From: Lysobacter gummosus
GTDB taxonomy: Bacteria > Pseudomonadota > Gammaproteobacteria > Xanthomonadales > Xanthomonadaceae
Assembly (NCBI RefSeq): GCF_001442805.1
Contig: NZ_CP011131.1
Span: forward strand, 1,240,001-1,304,000
Direction: 5' to 3'
Length of the DNA: 64,000 nt
Below the pieces are notes generated by a model, which saw only the letters and a program-made list of their open reading frames with translations, had not been told where the DNA came from and made no database searches. Shown here piece by piece: positions 15,442 to 24,696 of this stretch; position 1 is the first letter of the stretch, and every line of letters begins with the position of its first letter. The position numbers were made by a program, and so were the translations under genes.

Positions 15442-16707
15442 TTGAACGAACAGATCAACCAACTGGTCCAGGCCGCCGGCCTGGCCTCGCGCGCGGGCCG
15501 CTGGCAAGAGGCCGAGCGTCTGTGGATGCAGGTCCGCGCGATCGCGCCGCAGCACCCGCAAGCGTTGTACAGCCTGGGCATCCACGCGCTGCAGCGCGGC
15601 GATACCGGCGGCGCGGTCGAGCTGCTGCAAGCCGCGCACAACGCCGCGCCCGACGACCCGATGATTCTGTTGTCGATCGGCATGGTCCAGCGTGAACGCG
15701 GCAACAGCGACGGCGAATGGCAGGCGATCAACGCCGCGCTCGCGATCGACGCCTATTTCCTACCCGGTCTGTTGGCCAAGGCCGCGTACCTGGAACGCCA
15801 GGGCCACGCGCGCGCGGCCGCGCAGGCCTATCGCAACGCCTTGACCGTCGCGCCGCCGCAACCGCAGTGGCCGGACATGCTCAAGCAGCAGTTGATCCAC
15901 GCCCAGGCCAAGGTCGATCAATACCGCGACGAGTTCGCCGAGTTCCTGGCCCACCGGGTCGGCGGGCCGCGCGCGGCGCTGGAAGCCGGCGCGCTCGGCC
16001 GCTGGGACGAAGCGGCGTCGATCATGGTCGGCCGCAGCAAGCCGTATCACGCCGATTGCAATCAACTGTGCGTGCCGCGCTTGCCGGCGATTCCGTTCTT
16101 CGACCGCAGCCAGTTCGCCTGGGTGCCGGAGCTGGAAAGCCGCACCTACGATATCCAGCGCGAAATGCGCGAAGTGCTGCGCAACGAGCAGGCCGAGTTC
16201 ACGCCGTATATCGAGTACCAGCCCGGCGATCCGGTCAACCAGTGGCGCGAGCTCAATCATTCGCGGCGCTGGAGCACCTACAAGCTATGGAGCTATTCCC
16301 AGCCCGTGCCCGAGCATCTGGCGCATTGCCCGAACACGCGCGCGGCGCTGGAAGCGGTGGAGATGGCGGCCATCGCCGACGTGTGCCCGAACGCGATGTT
16401 CTCCGCGCTGGCGCCGCATACGCATATCCCGCCGCATCACGGCGAGACCAATGCGCGCCTGGTCGTGCACCTGCCGCTGATCGTGCCGGAGAAGTGCACC
16501 TACCGGGTCGGCTTCGAGCGGCGCGAATGGACGGTCGGCGAAGTGCTGATCTTCGATGATTCGATCGAGCACGAGGCGCGCAACGACAGCGACGAATTGC
16601 GCGTGGTCCTGATCTTCGACGTGTGGAACCCGCTGCTGTCGCTGGCCGAGCGCGAGATGGTCAACGCGATGATGAGCGCGCACCGGGATTTCCTGGCCGC
16701 CCGCTGA
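15442..16707 (+). CDS. TPR protein with aspartyl/asparaginyl beta-hydroxylase domain
   Basis: The 421-residue reading begins at a TTG preceded by GGAG seven bases upstream; an ATG at 15385 would add 19 residues. Residues 1-130 are TPR-like helical repeats (EAERLWMQVRAIAPQHPQAL, YSLGIHALQRGDTGGAVELL). The C-terminal half is an aspartyl/asparaginyl beta-hydroxylase domain of the Fe(II)/2-oxoglutarate cupin type: HTHIPPHHGETNARLVVHLP carries the first His and the Arg that binds 2-oxoglutarate, and DDSIEHEARNDSDELRVVLI carries the distal His. Such enzymes hydroxylate Asp/Asn side chains or free amino acids; the substrate here is unknown. It converges on a TonB-dependent receptor gene. Confidence 0.85.
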   Translation: MNEQINQLVQAAGLASRAGRWQEAERLWMQVRAIAPQHPQALYSLGIHALQRGDTGGAVELLQAAHNAAPDDPMILLSIGMVQRERGNSDGEWQAINAALAIDAYFLPGLLAKAAYLERQGHARAAAQAYRNALTVAPPQPQWPDMLKQQLIHAQAKVDQYRDEFAEFLAHRVGGPRAALEAGALGRWDEAASIMVGRSKPYHADCNQLCVPRLPAIPFFDRSQFAWVPELESRTYDIQREMREVLRNEQAEFTPYIEYQPGDPVNQWRELNHSRRWSTYKLWSYSQPVPEHLAHCPNTRAALEAVEMAAIADVCPNAMFSALAPHTHIPPHHGETNARLVVHLPLIVPEKCTYRVGFERREWTVGEVLIFDDSIEHEARNDSDELRVVLIFDVWNPLLSLAEREMVNAMMSAHRDFLAAR

Positions 16708-16845
16708 GATTGACCCAGCGCCGTCAGGCTCGGCGATCAACGAGTGTGCACACGGCGAGGACCCTCTCGCCCGAAGCTGTTCCCGTCATCTTCGTATTCG
16801 AAGTCCGCGGTCCTCGCCCAACCAAACCGAACCCCAAACCGCAGA

Positions 16846-16874
16846 CAAAAAAAGGCGGGCCGAAGCCCGCCTTT
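16846..16874 (-). terminator. Rho-independent terminator of TonB-dependent receptor 1
   Basis: A perfect ten-base-pair stem, AAAGGCGGGC / GCCCGCCTTT (16851-16860 and 16865-16874) with CGAA loop, has a seven-A run on its left. On the minus strand this reads as a stem followed by seven T's, directly after the receptor stop. It may also serve the convergent hydroxylase gene weakly. Confidence 0.92.
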
Positions 16875-16899
16875 AATGACTCGGATTACGTGTTTCTTA

Positions 16900-19803
16900 T
16901 CAGAAGCGCATCGTGATGCCCATGGTGTAGTAGCGACCCAGGGTGTCGTAGTACTGCGGGAACGTGTTGCCGCTGTTGAAGCCGGTGCTGCCGATGTTGC
17001 TGCCCACGACCGGCGGCTTCTTGTCGGCGATGTTGTTCACGGTGAAGTTGATGCGCGCATTCCACGGCAGTTCGTACGCCAGGGTCAGATCGAAGTAGTC
17101 GTAGGCGTCGATCGAGGTGTAGTCCGGGAACCACTCGATCGGGCCCGGCTCGACGTCGACCGCGCTCAGGTGGCGCCAGTTGAAGCCCAGCTCGAAGTCC
17201 TTGATCGACCACACCGCGCGGAAGTTCGACTTGTAGTCGTACACGATGCCGGCGATGACGTTGCACGAGACGCCGTAGACGCCGACGCAGTCGTGCTTCG
17301 GCACCAGCGGATCGCCCTGGTAGTCGTACTTGTCGGTCTTGGTCAGGTCCAGCGAGAAGTCCAGGCGGCCCCACTCGTTGGCCAGCGGGATGCCGTAGCG
17401 AACGCCCAGATCCCAGCCGCTGGTGGTGATGCGGCCCTTGTTCGAGCGATCCAGGAACGGACCGCGCGCTTCGCCGTTGAGCGAGCCGTCGCCGGCTTCA
17501 CGCGCGCCGATCATCAGCTGGCACATCGGGTTGTTGACGCTGAGAGTCGGGTTGAACTGACGGTCGTAGCAACCGAACAGCGCATCGCCGAGCACCGGAC
17601 GGGTGATCGCGTCCTTGATGTCGATCTTCCAGTAGTCCAGGGTGATCGACAGGTCTTCCAACGGCTGCCAGACCAGACCCAGGGTCTGGGTGTCGGCCTT
17701 TTCCGGGCCCAGGACCGGGTTGCCGCCGGTGAAGGCGTTCGCCTGACCGGCGCTCGGGCCGTCGACGCCGCCGAACTGGTCCAAAATCGCCTGCGGCACG
17801 CCGGTGGCGACGCACAACGCCGCGACCTGGCCGGTCACGCCGCCGTTCAGCGCCAACTGACCGGGTTCGCAAGGATCGACCGCGGTGTTGTCCAGGCCGG
17901 TGACCACGGGCTGGAACAGCTCGTTGACGTTCGGGGCGCGGGTCGCGCGCTGGAACATGCCGCGGAAGCGCAGCGATTCGATCGGGGCCCATTCCAGGCC
18001 GTACTTGTAGCTGCCGTAGTCGACGTCGGTCTGGCCCGACTTGAACTCGCTGTGGCGGTAGCCGGCTTCGAAGTTCAGCGACTGCGCGCCGGTCTTGCCG
18101 CTGATCAGCGGAACGATGGTTTCGACGTAAGCCTCACGCAGGGTGAAGTTGCCTTCCACGTCCGGGTTGGCGCCGCCGGAACCTTGCACTTCTTCCGGAT
18201 CGCGCGAAGCGGCATCGGCCTGATTGCGCGCATCGACCTTGCGGCCTTCCAAACCGAACGCCAGACCGATCGGGTAATCGGCCCACGGGCTCTTGAAGTT
18301 GTCGCCCAGGTCGCCGTTGACCGAACCGGACCACACTTCCTGTTCGACGCGCTGGGTGGCGAAGGTCAGCACTTCGAGGAACTTCTTCGAGTCCTTGCTG
18401 ATCGAGCCTTCCGGACCCCACAGGTTCAGCGGAATGCAGCCGTTGCGCGGATCCAGGCAGTTGACGCCGTCGGTGGACAGCAGGGCCTGCTGGGTGCGGG
18501 CCTTGGACAGGAACCCGGCCGAGACGGTCAGCTGATCGGCTTCACCGTGCGACCAGTACGCGTCGTAGCGCCAGTTGTCGTTGATGTCGCCGCGCACGCC
18601 CACAGTGGCCTGGAAGACCTTGTTCTGGAAGTCGGTGGAGCGAGTGCCCAGCTCGGTGGTACGACGGTTGAGCGTGGTGTTGATGGTGGTCGGGCTGCCG
18701 ACTGCGCAGTCGGCTGCGGCCACGTTGAACGCGGTGCACATCTGCTGACGGGCGGCATCGGGGATCAGCGGGTTGCCGATGCCCAGATCGAAACGGCCGC
18801 CGAACAGGCCGCCCGGAGCGATCTGCGAGAACACGTTGGAGCGCGTGTACAGCAGCTGGGTGTAGGCCTCAGCGTGCTTGTTGATCTCGTAACGGCCCAG
18901 CGCGGTGGCCTGCCAGCGATCCAGCGCGGTCTGGTTGAAGTTGTACGGGTTGTAGTTGAACGGCGTGACGATGCCGTCGAAACGGCCGGTGGCCGGATTG
19001 ATCTGGCCCAGGCCGCCGCCGACTCGGGTCGGAATCGAGGTGCCCGAACCGCCGGCTTCGCCGCTGGTCGAGTCGAGGTTGAACTCGGAGAAGCCGCGCG
19101 AACCCTGCAACAGCGGATCGTTGTCGGTCTTGCCCAGGCTCAGCACGAAGTTGCCGCGACCCTCGTCCAGGTTCATGCCCATGGTGACGGTGGTGTTGCG
19201 GCGGTCGCCGTCCTGCTTGCTGGACTGGCCGTAGCTGGAGTTGACTTCGACGCCTTCGAAGTTGCGCTTCAGCACGAAGTTGACCACGCCGGCGACGGCG
19301 TCGGCGCCGTACACCGCGGATGCGCCGCCGGTGACCAGGTCGACGCTGTCGATCAGCGCGACCGGGATGACGTTGGTATCGACCACGCCGAACAGGTTGA
19401 ACGGAACGACGCGGCGGCCGTCCATCAGCACGACGGTGCGGTTATCGCCCAGGCCGCGCAGATTGATCGTCGCGCCGCCGTTGGCGCCGTTGTTGGTGCC
19501 GGGGCCGATCGACGGGACGGCGCCCGGTACGATCTTGAGGAAGTCTTCCGCGGTTACCGGCTGGTTGCGGGCGATTTCTTCTTGGCTGACCGTCATCACT
19601 GGGCTGTTGGTGGTCAGACCGGGGATGGAAATACGCGAACCAGTGACCTGGATGCGATCCAGGGTGGTGGCGTCTTCAGCGGCCGGCGCGGCGGGTGCCG
19701 CGGCGTCCTGGGCCGAGGCCAAGCCGGTGCCGGCAAGGCTGGTCGCGCCCACGCACAACGCGAAGACGATCGCGTCGCGCAATTTGGTGGTCTTCAGGGT
19801 CAT
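16900..19803 (-). CDS. TonB-dependent outer-membrane receptor 1
   Basis: A 967-residue receptor. The N-terminus (MTLKTTKLRDAIVFALCVGA...ASAQ) is a signal peptide, and it is followed by TTLDRIQVTGSRI, the common TonB-box-like start of large Xanthomonadaceae receptors. The plug domain includes INLRGLGDNRTVVLMDGRRV and YGADAVAGVVNFVLKRNF. The rest is a 22-strand barrel ending in the terminal Phe needed for outer-membrane assembly (YYTMGITMRF). There is no N-terminal FecA-type signalling domain. The ATG at 19803 is preceded by GGAGAGAGAG. The substrate is unknown; no transporter or enzyme partner is adjacent. Its promoter closely matches that of the next receptor. Confidence 0.93.
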   Translation of the reverse strand: MTLKTTKLRDAIVFALCVGATSLAGTGLASAQDAAAPAAPAAEDATTLDRIQVTGSRISIPGLTTNSPVMTVSQEEIARNQPVTAEDFLKIVPGAVPSIGPGTNNGANGGATINLRGLGDNRTVVLMDGRRVVPFNLFGVVDTNVIPVALIDSVDLVTGGASAVYGADAVAGVVNFVLKRNFEGVEVNSSYGQSSKQDGDRRNTTVTMGMNLDEGRGNFVLSLGKTDNDPLLQGSRGFSEFNLDSTSGEAGGSGTSIPTRVGGGLGQINPATGRFDGIVTPFNYNPYNFNQTALDRWQATALGRYEINKHAEAYTQLLYTRSNVFSQIAPGGLFGGRFDLGIGNPLIPDAARQQMCTAFNVAAADCAVGSPTTINTTLNRRTTELGTRSTDFQNKVFQATVGVRGDINDNWRYDAYWSHGEADQLTVSAGFLSKARTQQALLSTDGVNCLDPRNGCIPLNLWGPEGSISKDSKKFLEVLTFATQRVEQEVWSGSVNGDLGDNFKSPWADYPIGLAFGLEGRKVDARNQADAASRDPEEVQGSGGANPDVEGNFTLREAYVETIVPLISGKTGAQSLNFEAGYRHSEFKSGQTDVDYGSYKYGLEWAPIESLRFRGMFQRATRAPNVNELFQPVVTGLDNTAVDPCEPGQLALNGGVTGQVAALCVATGVPQAILDQFGGVDGPSAGQANAFTGGNPVLGPEKADTQTLGLVWQPLEDLSITLDYWKIDIKDAITRPVLGDALFGCYDRQFNPTLSVNNPMCQLMIGAREAGDGSLNGEARGPFLDRSNKGRITTSGWDLGVRYGIPLANEWGRLDFSLDLTKTDKYDYQGDPLVPKHDCVGVYGVSCNVIAGIVYDYKSNFRAVWSIKDFELGFNWRHLSAVDVEPGPIEWFPDYTSIDAYDYFDLTLAYELPWNARINFTVNNIADKKPPVVGSNIGSTGFNSGNTFPQYYDTLGRYYTMGITMRF

Positions 19804-19899
19804 CTCTCTCTCCAAGTCTGTCCTGAACGAACGGGTCCCATGCAAAGGGGCTAGCCAAACGGCGCATAACTGAAGGCCTAAATTGGCAAAGCCCGCCCG

Positions 19900-19938
19900 A
19901 TAGTAGACGGCTTGGAGGAATAATTAAAGTGTTGTTAA
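19900..19938 (-). promoter_or_regulatory. Promoter of TonB-dependent receptor 1
   Basis: On the minus strand TTAACAACACTTTAAT ends in a -35-like TTTAAT (19923-19928), then exactly 17 bases, then TACTAT (19900-19905) as -10. The start codon lies about 97 bases downstream. The same design, with the same spacing, precedes receptor 2, which makes chance unlikely. Confidence 0.6.
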
Positions 19939-19986
19939 AGCCCGATTGAAGTCGCATGACGGTATGCGACTGAGGTCGCGCAGGCA

Positions 19987-20019
19987 TAAAAAAACACGGC
20001 CCCCGAGGGAGCCGTGTTT
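19987..20019 (-). terminator. Rho-independent terminator of TonB-dependent receptor 2
   Basis: The arms AAACACGGC (19992-20000) and GCCGTGTTT (20011-20019) form a nine-base-pair stem, extendable by the CCCCGAGGGA loop. The seven-A run at its left reads as a T-tract on the minus strand. It lies 24 bases after the receptor stop. Confidence 0.9.
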
Positions 20020-20042
20020 GTGTTGCGGTGCAGCAGAAGTGC

Positions 20043-23024
20043 TTAGAAGCGCTGCTGGTACTTCATGTACACGAAGCGGCCGATGTCGAACTGACCCGAG
20101 TAGGCGGTGTTCGCGCTCGGTGCGCTGTACAGGGTCGGGCCGAGGTGATCGAACACGTTGTTGGCGCCGATCGCCACCGTGGCATTCCACGGGGTGGCGA
20201 CGCGGAACTCGACGTCGTGGAAGGTGTTCGAGCCCAACTTGTTGATCGCGCGAATCGAGCCGCCGGTATCCGGGGCGCGATAGGTCGGGTTGTCGCACTC
20301 GCTCGGGAACAGCGCCGCCGACAGGCAGGATTCCTTCTGCGAGGAGTAGTAACGCGCGCCCCAGGTTGCGCTCAGCGGGCCCTTCTCCCAGCTCAGGCTG
20401 GCGTTCGAACGGATGCGGAACGTACCCAGGTTGCTCTGGTTGACCGCATGGCCGACCAACTGGATCGGGGCGCTGCGCGGGTTGGTATCGGTCTTGATCT
20501 CGTCGCTGGCGGTATAGGTCGTCTGCCAGTTGAGGTTGAAGTTACCGATGCTGGTGGGCAGGCGGTAGTTCAATTCGAGGTCGTAGCCTTCGGCTTCACG
20601 ATAACCGGCGTTGATGCTGTTGAAGTTCAGCGTGGTGACGTAGCCGAGTACCGGATCGCGGGTGAAGGCGGTGCAGCGGCTGGCATCGCCACGCAAATAG
20701 CAATCGTTGAGCATCTGCGTCGGCGTATCGCCCACGATGGTGTCTTCGATCTTGACCTTCCACCAGTCGAGGCTGACGTTCAGGCCTTCGACGAATTCCG
20801 GACTCCACACCACGCCCAAGGTGCGGGACTTGGATGTTTCCGGAATCAGGTTCGGATTGGCGCCGGAGAAGAACGGCACCGGGGTCTGCGGGGCTTCCGT
20901 CGTCGACGGCACCAAGCCCTGCTGCAGCTGACGGAAGGTCGCCGGGTTCGGCACGCCGCGCGCGCCGCAGGCGGCCTGGACCGTCGGATTGCCCTTGGCT
21001 GCGCCGAAGACCGTATCGCACGGATCGGTGAAGCCGATGAAGGTCTGCGAACCGCCGCCGTACAGGTCATTGATGGTCGGAGCGCGGAAGCCGTCGGCGT
21101 AGGTGCCGCGGAACAGCAACGAATCGATCGGCTTCCACTTGAAGCCGAACTTGTTGTTGACCGTGTCGCCGAAGGTGCTGTAGTCCGAATAACGGCTGGC
21201 GACCGAGAAGCTCAGCTCCTTGGCGCCCGGCAGATCGGCCAACACCGGGATCGCGAGTTCGACGAAGAACTCATCGACCGAATAGCTGCCATTGGTCGGG
21301 CCGCCGGCGAGGGTGGTCGAGTTGCCGGTCACCGCCTGAGCGTCGGGAATGAAGCGGCCTTCTTCCTTGCGGTGTTCATAGCCGACCGCGAAACCGAAGT
21401 CGCCGCCCGGCAGGGCGAACAACGAGCCCGACAGATTGGCGCTGTAGACGTTGGTCTTGGTTTCGCCGCTGGAGTTCAGGCGCTGGAACAGGAAATCCTG
21501 CAGCGCCTTGTTGCCGGTCAAGCCGCCGTCGCCCACGCGGCCGTACGGGATGTACGGATTCCACGGCACGCACTGGCTCAGCGGAATCGGAGCGGCGGCG
21601 CTGCCGCACTGCACGACGCCGTTGGCGTTGAGGAACGACGGGCCCACCGCTTGCTTGGTGCGCTCGATGTTCAGGTTGCCGTAGTTTTCCTGCGTGACCT
21701 TGTTGTTGTTGAACAGATAGCCCACGTCCCAGTCGAAGCTGCGCTCGCCGATGTCGAAGCTGCCGTCGAGGCCGGCCGAGAAGCGCCAAGTGGTCGAGGT
21801 GGACTTATCGACGCGCGGCACTTCCCAGGTACGGCGCCAGAAATTCACGTCCTGCGCGGCGATGGTATTGCCGGGGGTGCTGTTGCCGGGAGCCCATAAA
21901 GTGCCGACCGGGTTGTAGTAGCTGTCCTTCGACATCTTGAAGCCGCCCGGAACCGGACCGGCCGAGCCGCTCTGGAACGGATAACCGGCGACCTGACGCT
22001 CGGCATCGCGCGACGAGTACAGCATGTCGCTGCGGAAGCGGACCTTGTCGGTGATGTCGAACACGCCGTTGACGAACAGCGAACGGCTTTCCAGCGGCGT
22101 ACGCAGGTGCGTCTGCAGGTTGGTGTTGCTCTTGTCTACGGTCGAGCCTTCACGGCTGCCGTTGTCGGTGTTGAGCGCGTGGAAATTGGACAGACGGCGC
22201 CAATCGCCATCCTGATTCAGTACACGGTTACCGCCAGCGGCGGTCGGCAGATTCAGCACGCCCCACTGGCTGACCGTGGTCCAGCCGCGGTCGGGATGCA
22301 TCGGGCCCTGCGGATACGCGCCGAACTCGCGGTCGCGCGCGAAGACCTCGTCTTCCTTGCGGTATTCCACGGCGGCGGTCAGCGAGCCGCGATCACCGGT
22401 GAAGCCGAGCACGAAGTCGGCACGGGTGGTGGCGCCGTCGCCCTGGCTGTACTGGCCGAAGTAGGCGTTGGCCGAAGCGCCTTCGAAATTGGTGCGGGTG
22501 ATGATGTTGACCACGCCGGCGATGGCGTCGGAGCCGTAGATCGACGAGGCGCCGTCCTTCAACACTTCGATGCGCTCGACCGCGGAGGTCGGGATCAGCG
22601 AAATGTCCTGCAGGCCGCTGGTGCTGATGCCCAGGCGCTTGCCGTTGACCAGGATCAGGGTGCGCGTGGCGCCCAGGTTACGCATGCTGATGAACTGACC
22701 GCCGACGTTTTCGCCAGCCAGCAGCGGCTGTGCGCGGCTGATGGTCGGAGCGCCGGTGGCGGAGATGTTCTGCAGGATGTCGGCGACGGACTGGAAGCCC
22801 TGCTTCTCGATGTCCGCGCGCGTGATCGACAGTACCGGCTGAGCGGTTTCCAGATCGACCTGACGGATACGCGAACCGGTCACCTCGATGCGGTCGAGCG
22901 TGGTCGCTTCCTTGGTGGCGGGGGCGTTCGCTTCCTGCGCTACGGCGGCGCCGGCGAGGGCCGTCGAGCCCACTGCGAGCGCGAAGGTGATCGCGTCGCG
23001 GAGCTGGGTGGTCTTGAAAGTCAT
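20043..23024 (-). CDS. TonB-dependent outer-membrane receptor 2
   Basis: A 993-residue receptor, paralogous to receptor 1 in its first 60 residues (MTFKTTQLRDAITFALAVGS, then TTLDRIEVTGSRI). The plug includes ISMRNLGATRTLILVNGKRL and YGSDAIAGVVNIITRTNFEG. The barrel ends in RFVYMKYQQRF with the terminal Phe. The frame is open far upstream, but the ATG at 23024 is preceded by GGAGAGAGA and followed by a clean signal peptide. No signalling domain is present. The two receptors are tandem but separately transcribed, each with its own promoter and terminator. The ligand is unknown; receptors of this class import peptides, oligosaccharides or metal chelates. Confidence 0.93.
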   Translation of the reverse strand: MTFKTTQLRDAITFALAVGSTALAGAAVAQEANAPATKEATTLDRIEVTGSRIRQVDLETAQPVLSITRADIEKQGFQSVADILQNISATGAPTISRAQPLLAGENVGGQFISMRNLGATRTLILVNGKRLGISTSGLQDISLIPTSAVERIEVLKDGASSIYGSDAIAGVVNIITRTNFEGASANAYFGQYSQGDGATTRADFVLGFTGDRGSLTAAVEYRKEDEVFARDREFGAYPQGPMHPDRGWTTVSQWGVLNLPTAAGGNRVLNQDGDWRRLSNFHALNTDNGSREGSTVDKSNTNLQTHLRTPLESRSLFVNGVFDITDKVRFRSDMLYSSRDAERQVAGYPFQSGSAGPVPGGFKMSKDSYYNPVGTLWAPGNSTPGNTIAAQDVNFWRRTWEVPRVDKSTSTTWRFSAGLDGSFDIGERSFDWDVGYLFNNNKVTQENYGNLNIERTKQAVGPSFLNANGVVQCGSAAAPIPLSQCVPWNPYIPYGRVGDGGLTGNKALQDFLFQRLNSSGETKTNVYSANLSGSLFALPGGDFGFAVGYEHRKEEGRFIPDAQAVTGNSTTLAGGPTNGSYSVDEFFVELAIPVLADLPGAKELSFSVASRYSDYSTFGDTVNNKFGFKWKPIDSLLFRGTYADGFRAPTINDLYGGGSQTFIGFTDPCDTVFGAAKGNPTVQAACGARGVPNPATFRQLQQGLVPSTTEAPQTPVPFFSGANPNLIPETSKSRTLGVVWSPEFVEGLNVSLDWWKVKIEDTIVGDTPTQMLNDCYLRGDASRCTAFTRDPVLGYVTTLNFNSINAGYREAEGYDLELNYRLPTSIGNFNLNWQTTYTASDEIKTDTNPRSAPIQLVGHAVNQSNLGTFRIRSNASLSWEKGPLSATWGARYYSSQKESCLSAALFPSECDNPTYRAPDTGGSIRAINKLGSNTFHDVEFRVATPWNATVAIGANNVFDHLGPTLYSAPSANTAYSGQFDIGRFVYMKYQQRF

Positions 23025-23701
23025 TCTCTCTCTCCGAAAATCGGTCTGATGTACCCGTGTAGCCCGGCCGGAGGTGTCAAATAAGACGCCAAGACCAGCA
23101 AGGTTCGCCGATGCTAACCGTGAGCCCCCAAAAATTAAAGTGTCGTTAAGTGTCGGTTTGTGACGCACGGATAGAGCCGGCTCCAAGCCGTACCGTCCGT
23201 ACTTTTGCGTACTTTTGCGTTGTCCAAGGTGGCGGGCACTGCGGAATCCGCAGGAAATCCCCCATTCATTTATTGGCGGCGCCAGCCTGGCCGGCGGTGC
23301 CGGCGATAGGCCATATCCGCAAATACGGGCGGCAGCTTGCCGCGCCGGCACTTGTGTACAAAAACACACAATTTCTGCTGCCGCCGACCGATTGCGCCGC
23401 GTAGTGCGCAACTGGGCGATGCGGGTGCGGATTCGGGCGCGACATTGCGCGCAGGCCGGTACGGCGGCCTCCCATCAGGGCATCGAAATGCCTGATCGGG
23501 GCGAGCCGATTCGTTAGCCGTGTCCAGGTAAGGGCAGGCTATTGGCCGGAATTGCAGGGAACGAGTCCGGGGCTGGATTCAAGACTTCGCGATGAGATCG
23601 AAGCTCGCGCCCGCGACGGACACATGGCCGGGCACGCTTCCGTGCTTTCGCCGTTGTAGCGCGATATTTATGATCCGCCGAAGCAAGACCCGATGCGAGG
23701 A
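23025..23701. other. Long non-coding region upstream of receptor 2
   Basis: This 677-base gap separates receptor 2 from the exported protein gene ending at 23702. It contains the receptor promoter (23111-23149) and, at about 23474-23496, an ATCAGGGCATCGAAATGCCTGAT hairpin-like stretch without a T-tract. Open frames here are short and lack coding character. I see nothing else. Confidence 0.5.
23111..23149 (-). promoter_or_regulatory. Promoter of TonB-dependent receptor 2
   Basis: On the minus strand TTAACGACACTTTAAT (23134-23149) differs from the receptor 1 element by one base. Then come 17 bases and TAGCAT (23111-23116) as -10. The start codon lies about 87 bases downstream. A long 5' leader follows in both genes. 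Confidence 0.6.
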
Positions 23702-24550
23702 TCAAAGATCCTGTTCGTAACGGACGTAAGGCACGGTGCCCTCGTCCTTTTCGCCGTTGCCCGGTGCGAACGGATTCTTGCCGCGGGTGACCACGTTTTC
23801 GGCGCCGACGGTGAGTTGACCGCTCCACGGCGTGCGCCAGGTCAAGCCGACGCCGAGGCCTTCCCACTGGCCCGGCTGGCCGGGCGTATCGACCACGCGG
23901 CCGATGATGTTGGCGCCAAAATTGCCGTAACCGGCGCCGATGGTGATGCTCTTGCTGCTCCAGCGATCGGCCAGGCCGGGCATTTCGCCGGCCGGGATCA
24001 GCTTGGCGCGGGCCCAGGTGCCGCCGATGGACACCATCGCTTCGCGGCCGATGTTCTTCTGGCCGTAAACGGTGAGGGTGTTCTGATCGACGCGGCTGGC
24101 GCGGTTGTTTGGACTGAGCCAGCCGGGCAGGCTGTCGCGGCCGGAACCGATGGACACGCCGACCTTGCCGCCGGGACGGCTGAGGCTGACGCCGGCGCTG
24201 AGCTGGCGGCTGTCGTCGTGGTCGTCGTCTTCGTCGAGCGCGGCCAGCAGGCAGTGATTGGCGAGGTTGCCGATCGCGCCGGCCAGACCGGTCTTGCGAT
24301 CGCAGACCAGGCCCAGGCCATCGCCGGAATCCAGGCCCAACGTGGCATCGAAGGTATTGGCGCCGGATTTCCAGCGCGCGCCGGCGGCTTTGTCGGTCGG
24401 CTCGAGCTGCAGCAGGTATTCCAGCTTGCCGTTGTTCTGGTTCCACACCGGCAAATACGTGGTGTCGTGCTTGGCTTGCGCGTGCGCACCCGCCGCCACG
24501 CCTAGGGCGAGCGTCAGGACAAGCGGCAACTGGCGCAGGTGCTTGAGCAT
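23702..24550 (-). CDS. Exported protein of unknown function, possible outer-membrane barrel
   Basis: A 282-residue protein. The N-terminus LRQLPLVLTLALGVAAGAHAQ is a clear signal peptide. The mature part has alternating strand-like segments with many Gly and aromatic residues (TTYLPVWNQNNGKLEYLLQL, SITIGAGYGNFGANIIG, GLGVGLTWRTPWSGQLTVG) and an acidic tract, DEDDDHDD, near residue 105. It ends in TVPYVRYEQDL, which lacks the terminal aromatic residue of a classical barrel. Two Cys residues (in LVCDRK and NHCLLA) could form a disulphide. I recognise no named family. It sits alone between receptor 2 and hslO. Confidence 0.75.
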   Translation of the reverse strand: MLKHLRQLPLVLTLALGVAAGAHAQAKHDTTYLPVWNQNNGKLEYLLQLEPTDKAAGARWKSGANTFDATLGLDSGDGLGLVCDRKTGLAGAIGNLANHCLLAALDEDDDHDDSRQLSAGVSLSRPGGKVGVSIGSGRDSLPGWLSPNNRASRVDQNTLTVYGQKNIGREAMVSIGGTWARAKLIPAGEMPGLADRWSSKSITIGAGYGNFGANIIGRVVDTPGQPGQWEGLGVGLTWRTPWSGQLTVGAENVVTRGKNPFAPGNGEKDEGTVPYVRYEQDL

Positions 24551-24655
24551 TGAATAAGTGTTAAGCGTGGACCGTAGTTAAGACCGGATGAAACCGGCCG
24601 AGTTCCCCATTTCTTCGACCCGACTATAGCCGGTTTATGTTTATTTAACAATCTG

Positions 24656-24674
24656 AAAACGGTCCCAGAACCGT
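24656..24674 (-). terminator. Possible terminator of hslO
   Basis: On the minus strand ACGGTT-CTGG-GACCGT forms a short stem (plus-strand arms near 24659-24664 and 24669-24674) followed by TTTT. It lies about 23 bases after the hslO stop. The T-run is short, so this is moderate evidence. Confidence 0.5.
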
Positions 24675-24696
24675 CTTCGGCCGACCGTCGGCAACC

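Noticed and set aside
16744..19854. 1036-residue open frame on the plus strand opposite TonB-dependent receptor 1
   Set aside because: It mirrors the receptor gene exactly and has no signal, motif or own start site; high-GC genes leave the opposite strand open.
20028..21899. 623-residue open frame opposite receptor 2
   Set aside because: Antisense shadow of the receptor; no ribosome-binding site or recognised domain.
23215..23517. 100-residue frame upstream of receptor 2
   Set aside because: Overlaps a promoter-bearing region, has no ribosome-binding site and is compositionally like random high-GC reading.
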